Origin: Oscillospiraceae bacterium
Lineage (GTDB): Bacteria > Bacillota > Clostridia > Oscillospirales > Oscillospiraceae
Assembly (NCBI GenBank): GCA_902795345.1
Contig: CADBKO010000003.1
Coordinates: 62,001 to 126,000 of the forward strand
DNA length: 64,000 bases
Direction: 5' to 3'
Shown: positions 60,633-64,000 of the stretch, in pieces
Layout of the letters: each line of letters begins with the position of its first letter
Position numbering within the stretch: the stretch's first letter is position 1
Notes under the pieces: model-generated
What the model was told of the DNA's origin: nothing
The model's database searches: none
The model's input: the letters and a program-made list of their open reading frames with translations, nothing else
Made by a program: the position numbers and the translations under genes

Positions 60633-61523
60633 ATGAAGCATGTTTTCGTCGTCAACCCGGCGGCCGGAAACGGCTCCGTTCCCCAGGTCGTGCGGGAGCG
60701 GATCGCCGGGAGACCGGAATGTGAAGTCTACGAGACGAAGGGAAAGCGGGACGCCACAGCCTTTGTCCAAAGCCGCTGTGCCCGCTCGCCGGAGGAAGAA
60801 CTGTGCTTCATCGCCTGCGGGGGCGACGGGACGGTGAACGAGGTGGCTTCCGGTATCGCCGGGAATCCCAAAGCCTGCATGACCGTGTTCCCCCTGGGCA
60901 GCGGAAACGACTTTGTAAAGGCCTTCGGCGGCGCGCAGCGTTTTCTGGATGTGGAAGCGCTGCTCCGGGCGCAGCCCCTGCCCATCGACATCCTGAAGGT
61001 GGGGGAGCGCTGGGCGGTGAACGCCTTCCATTTCGGCCTGGACGCCGCCGTGGCGAAGACCATGATCGACGTGAAGCCGAAGCCCATCATCGGCGGAAGA
61101 AACGCCTATCCCACCGGCGTGGCAAAGGCGCTGATCTTCAATATGCGTACCTGGTGCCATATGGAGGTGGACGGCGAAGAATTTCACGACGGCAATATGC
61201 TGCTCTGCACCGTCGCCAACGGGCAATATGTGGGCGGGTCCTATCGCTGCGCGCCCCGCAGCCGGTATGACGACGGCCTGGCGGAGATCTGCATGGTGAG
61301 GCCGGTGTCCCGTCTCCGGTTTCTGACGCTGATGAACGCCTACAAAGCCGGCAGCCACCTGGACGATCCCCGTTTTGAAGGCATAGTTTTCTATCGCCGG
61401 GGCCGCGTCATCGATGTCAGCGGAAAACCGGGCTTCATGGTCTCCCTGGACGGGGAGATCGTGGAGGGGCAGTCCTTCCGCGTGGAGGTCATTTCCGGCG
61501 GCCTGCGCTTCGCTGCTCCCTGA
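60633..61523 (+). CDS. Diacylglycerol/lipid kinase family protein (YegS/BmrU type)
   Basis: The 296-residue protein has the DAGK catalytic domain: VVNPAAGNGS at the start, CGGDGTVNEVASGIAG and PLGSGNDFVKAFGG. Members phosphorylate diacylglycerol or related lipids with ATP at the membrane. The C-terminal beta domain with VSLDGEIVEGQSFRVEVI is typical. It is cotranscribed with the rhamnosidase gene, which looks like a chance neighbour rather than a functional partner. Confidence 0.88.
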   Translation: MKHVFVVNPAAGNGSVPQVVRERIAGRPECEVYETKGKRDATAFVQSRCARSPEEELCFIACGGDGTVNEVASGIAGNPKACMTVFPLGSGNDFVKAFGGAQRFLDVEALLRAQPLPIDILKVGERWAVNAFHFGLDAAVAKTMIDVKPKPIIGGRNAYPTGVAKALIFNMRTWCHMEVDGEEFHDGNMLLCTVANGQYVGGSYRCAPRSRYDDGLAEICMVRPVSRLRFLTLMNAYKAGSHLDDPRFEGIVFYRRGRVIDVSGKPGFMVSLDGEIVEGQSFRVEVISGGLRFAAP

Positions 61524-61530
61524 TCAGACA

Positions 61531-61556
61531 AAAACCGGGCAGCCAAAGCTGCCCGG
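61531..61556 (-). terminator. Terminator of the URO-D-like gene
   Basis: On the minus strand CCGGGCAGC pairs with GCTGCCCGG and is followed by TTTTTG. It lies between convergent genes. Confidence 0.75.
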
Positions 61557-61571
61557 CGTGAGTTCCGTAGA

Positions 61572-62615
61572 TCAATGATGGCCGTATTTCGTCCGGCCGT
61601 AATCCTCCACGACTTCGGTCATCCAGCGGTTGCGGTTATTGAACATGTCGTTGTCGGGATCTCCGAAAAGCCAGTGGTCGAAAATATAGAGGCCGTTTTC
61701 CGTATAGGTGTCGATGGCTTCCACCACCGCGTCCTTGAAGCGCTGCTCGGTGCAGTCCTCGCTCATCAGATCGCCGATGGCGTCGAAGCCGCCCTCCAGG
61801 ATGATCTTATTTCCGAATTCCTTCTGCACGCCCACCAGATCGTTGCAGGTCTGGGGAGGATCCCAATAACGGACGCCGAATCCCACCCAGTCGCCCACAA
61901 GCATATCGCATTTGCCGCAGCAGTGCATGGCGATGGGCAGGCCCCGGTCGTTGCCGCACTTGGCGTCCCGCACCTGGAAGGGCTTGATCAGCTCCCGGTA
62001 CTGGGCGGGGGAGACGAAGGGCGCGCCCCAGGCCGCCACGTCGTCGGTGATCTGCACCAGGTCGGGCTTGTAGTAGTCGATGCATTTTTCCGCGATGTCG
62101 TTGTAGAAAGTGCAAAGGTAGTCGAACAGGGCATAGACCTCCTCCGGCTCCTCCTGGATGGCGCACAGACCTTCCACAAAGCCCATAAAGGCCATCAGCG
62201 TCTGGAAATAGCCGCCGTGGATATGGAAGGCCATGGCGCTCTGAGTGGGATCGACGCCCCGGGCCCGGGCGGCTTCCATGTCTTTCTTCGCCATCTGCTC
62301 CCAATCCACATGGCTCAGGTCCGGCGCTTTGATCACATCCCGCCATTTGGTGATGTCGTCCAGAATGAAATTTCCGGGCTCCGGAAGCCCTGCATAACCG
62401 GCTTCCTTGTTGGCGACGTAGGACACGCCCCAAATGTCCTTGTTGCTGCCGCCGGGGACGCCCCGGTCACCCCGCAGGATGGAAGGGAAGCAGCCGGAGC
62501 AGATCTCAGGACGATCGGAATAGGGATTGCCGCCATAGGTGTATTGCAGCAGAAAATCCGGCTCGATCCCTTTTGCCATATCCAGGTACATTTCGCGCAT
62601 GGTTCTCTGGGCCAT
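61572..62615 (-). CDS. URO-D-superfamily protein (MtaA/corrinoid methyltransferase-like)
   Basis: The 347-residue protein belongs to the uroporphyrinogen decarboxylase superfamily. A zinc-type motif H231-x-C233 in AMHCCGKCDML, as in methylcobamide:CoM methyltransferases such as MtaA, is seen, and the conserved arginines of true HemE at the N terminus are not. It is therefore more likely to be a methyltransferase acting on a corrinoid protein or a related enzyme than a haem enzyme. Corrinoid genes elsewhere in the window fit an organism that makes the cofactor. No corrinoid-protein partner is next to it. GAGGTGGAG precedes the ATG. Confidence 0.72.
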   Translation of the reverse strand: MAQRTMREMYLDMAKGIEPDFLLQYTYGGNPYSDRPEICSGCFPSILRGDRGVPGGSNKDIWGVSYVANKEAGYAGLPEPGNFILDDITKWRDVIKAPDLSHVDWEQMAKKDMEAARARGVDPTQSAMAFHIHGGYFQTLMAFMGFVEGLCAIQEEPEEVYALFDYLCTFYNDIAEKCIDYYKPDLVQITDDVAAWGAPFVSPAQYRELIKPFQVRDAKCGNDRGLPIAMHCCGKCDMLVGDWVGFGVRYWDPPQTCNDLVGVQKEFGNKIILEGGFDAIGDLMSEDCTEQRFKDAVVEAIDTYTENGLYIFDHWLFGDPDNDMFNNRNRWMTEVVEDYGRTKYGHH

Positions 62616-62716
62616 AAGTCTCCACCTCGTTCCGTATAATAAGCATGGACCAAATTGTTAAGGCATTGTAACAGGATTATACCATTTGTTTTGCGGCGTT
62701 TCAATGACCGCGATGC

Positions 62717-62722
62717 TATAAT
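62717..62722 (+). promoter_or_regulatory. -10 element of the 51-residue gene
   Basis: TGCTATAAT (62714-62722) is an extended -10; no good -35 is seen at 17 bases. Confidence 0.45.
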
Positions 62723-62754
62723 TCCCACAAAACGAAGATAGGAGTGGCTTCAGA

Positions 62755-62910
62755 ATGGAAAAGGAAGGAAAGATTGTAGACGCACAGTTCTCCTGCGCAG
62801 AGTTCCGCCATGGCTTCTGGTCCCTGGAGGAGGAGCCCTCCGTTTGCGAAAACTGCGAATTCTACGACGAGGGCCGCTGTTTCCGGAAACGGGAGAAGAA
62901 AGCGGATTGA
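62755..62910 (+). CDS. 51-residue Cys-rich protein
   Basis: The frame encodes 51 residues with AGGAG ten bases before its ATG and a TATAAT upstream. Cysteines are at positions 14, 33, 36 and 44; the second half, CENCEFYDEGRC, looks like a metal-binding knuckle, and the C terminus is basic (FRKREKKAD). I do not recognise a family. It lies divergent from the URO-D-like gene and convergent with the methyltransferase gene, with its own promoter, so it is probably a real small gene. Confidence 0.65.
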   Translation: MEKEGKIVDAQFSCAEFRHGFWSLEEEPSVCENCEFYDEGRCFRKREKKAD

Positions 62911-62922
62911 GCGCAAAGCCGC

Positions 62923-64000
62923 TCAAACGGCCTGGAACAAATAGAATTTGAGATAGTCCGTTTCCGGTACGCCCCAGAGGATGGGGTGGTCCGGCGCCTG
63001 CTGCCGGGCCTCGATCTGGCGGAGGCTGACGCCGGCGTCTGCGGCGGCGTCCCGCAGCATCTGTTCAAATCGCGGCGCGGGCATGAAATGGCTGCAGGAG
63101 CAGGTGGCCAGATAACCGCCCCGAGGCAGCAGCTGCAAGGCGCGGCGGTTGATCTCCCGGTAACCCCGATAGGCGCTGTCCGCCGTCGCGCCGCTTTTCG
63201 TGAAAGCGGGCGGGTCCAGGATGATATAGTCCCAGTCCGGCTTGCCCTTGGCGGCTTCCGTCAGAAAGTCGAAAACGTCCGCCTGACGGAAATCCACCCG
63301 GTCTGTCAGATCGTTGAGGGAGGCATTCCGGGAAGCCTGCGCCAGCGCGTCGGCGGAAATGTCCACCGCCGTGACATGGGCAGCCCCGGCTTTGGCAGCG
63401 TTCAGGGCGAAGGCCCCGGTGTGGGTGAAGCAGTCCAGCACCCGACGGCCCTTGGCCAGCTTCGCGGCGGCCAGACGGTTGTATTTCTGATCCAGGAAAA
63501 ACCCGGTCTTTTGCCCGCATATATAATCCACGTCGTAGCGGATCCCGTTTTCTGTTATGATCACGTGGCCGTCCGGGTCATTGTCCAGCCCGGGAAGGGA
63601 AACAAAGCCGCTGACGTTTTCCAGCCCTTCCTTTGCCCGAAGCGGGGAATCGCTCCGCTCATAGACGGCGCGGACCGACACGCCCAGCTCCCGCAGCTCC
63701 TCCACAAGCAGCCGGAAGATAAGCTCTTTCCGGCGGTCCAGGCCGAGGGAGAGCACTTCCGCCACCAGGATGTCCTCAAATCGGTCCACCGTCAGGCCGG
63801 GAAACTGGTCCGCCTCCCCGAAAATCAGGCGGCAGGCAGGGAAGTCGTCCCCCATGACTGTCTGTCGGTAGCGGAGGGCATAGCTGACACGGCGGCGGAA
63901 GAACGCTTCGTCGAATCTGTCGTTGGTATTGCGGGACAGGAGGCGCACCCGGATCTTGGAGTGGTCGTTGACAAAGCCGGAACCCAGCCATCTGCCCTTG
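62923..64000 (-). CDS. 23S rRNA (cytosine-C5)-methyltransferase-like protein (RlmI family), 5' end outside window
   Basis: The frame is open to the right edge; residues KGRWLGSGFVNDHSKIRVRLL at the edge are the end of the N-terminal PUA domain, so the true start is beyond the window. The rest shows an RlmI-type linker and a Rossmann methyltransferase with VLDCFTHTGAFALNAAKAGAAHVTAVDIS, the catalytic-type DPPAFTKS and a CSCSHFM cysteine motif. RlmI enzymes place 5-methylcytosine in 23S rRNA with S-adenosylmethionine. Codons in the first ATG-like position inside the window are not starts. Confidence 0.88.
   Translation of the reverse strand, partial: KGRWLGSGFVNDHSKIRVRLLSRNTNDRFDEAFFRRRVSYALRYRQTVMGDDFPACRLIFGEADQFPGLTVDRFEDILVAEVLSLGLDRRKELIFRLLVEELRELGVSVRAVYERSDSPLRAKEGLENVSGFVSLPGLDNDPDGHVIITENGIRYDVDYICGQKTGFFLDQKYNRLAAAKLAKGRRVLDCFTHTGAFALNAAKAGAAHVTAVDISADALAQASRNASLNDLTDRVDFRQADVFDFLTEAAKGKPDWDYIILDPPAFTKSGATADSAYRGYREINRRALQLLPRGGYLATCSCSHFMPAPRFEQMLRDAAADAGVSLRQIEARQQAPDHPILWGVPETDYLKFYLFQAV

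Noticed and set aside
61572..62615. Assigning the URO-D-like gene as hemE
   Set aside because: It lacks the N-terminal arginine signature of HemE and has the zinc methyltransferase motif.
1..64000. CRISPR arrays, insertion sequences, prophage or integrative-element boundaries
   Set aside because: No regularly spaced repeats, transposase, integrase or phage structural genes were seen, and genes are of housekeeping type throughout.

Overview
The window looks like chromosome of a GC-rich, spore-forming member of the Clostridia (Bacillota). The spoIIAA-spoIIAB-sigF operon, a SpoIID/LytB protein and a SPOCS-domain protein indicate sporulation. A T-box in front of valS, a cobalamin riboswitch, ribonuclease Y, S-layer homology domains and strong Shine-Dalgarno sequences with some GTG/TTG starts fit the same group. 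No phage, insertion sequence, CRISPR array or rRNA operon was seen. Species cannot be named from this alone.

Layout. 1-12 kb: a DUF169 protein, a PRK06851-type ATPase, an SLH-domain protein, an M20 dipeptidase, a rhomboid-like protein without catalytic residues, rlmB, a large Pro/Glu-rich membrane protein that looks like a catalytically dead P-type ATPase, and a divergent EF-G-like GTPase. 11-16 kb: asd-dapA (lysine/diaminopimelate), then a SpoIID-like protein and queA. 16-24 kb: a minus-strand operon hemA-hemB-hemL-hemC-cobA/hemD-cbiL-cbiK-sirC under a cobalamin riboswitch, which takes glutamyl-tRNA to early corrinoid intermediates. 24-36 kb: msrA, an LRR lipoprotein, tRNA-Arg, xdhC, rny, a BlaI/M56 sensor pair (the sensor gene carries a frameshift) and a MATE pump. 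36-41 kb: divergent glnS and valS, each with its own leader-RNA control. 41-48 kb: spoIIA operon, pcrA-type helicase, a 48-residue membrane protein, the SPOCS protein, yebC and a lipoprotein. 48-54 kb: dxs-tlyA-nadK-argR-recN, a cluster common in Clostridia. 54-64 kb: a family 4 uracil-DNA glycosylase, a small membrane protein, a GH4 enzyme with the CHEV motif of alpha-galacturonidases, a radical SAM protein, a GH78 rhamnosidase (together suggesting use of pectin fragments), a lipid kinase, a URO-D-like protein, a 51-residue Cys-rich protein and an rRNA methyltransferase cut by the window edge.

The most unusual signals are: (i) a glnS leader with promoter, a 15-codon peptide containing tandem Gln codons, and a terminator-like hairpin; (ii) a P-type-ATPase-like pseudoenzyme; (iii) two copies, in opposite orientation, of a cloverleaf-like repeat whose arms vary in a compensatory way, both between convergent genes; and (iv) a complete terminator inside asd-dapA that leaves no room for a separate dapA promoter. 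Almost all promoters listed are read by eye as -35/-10 pairs with a 17-base spacer and have no experimental support here.
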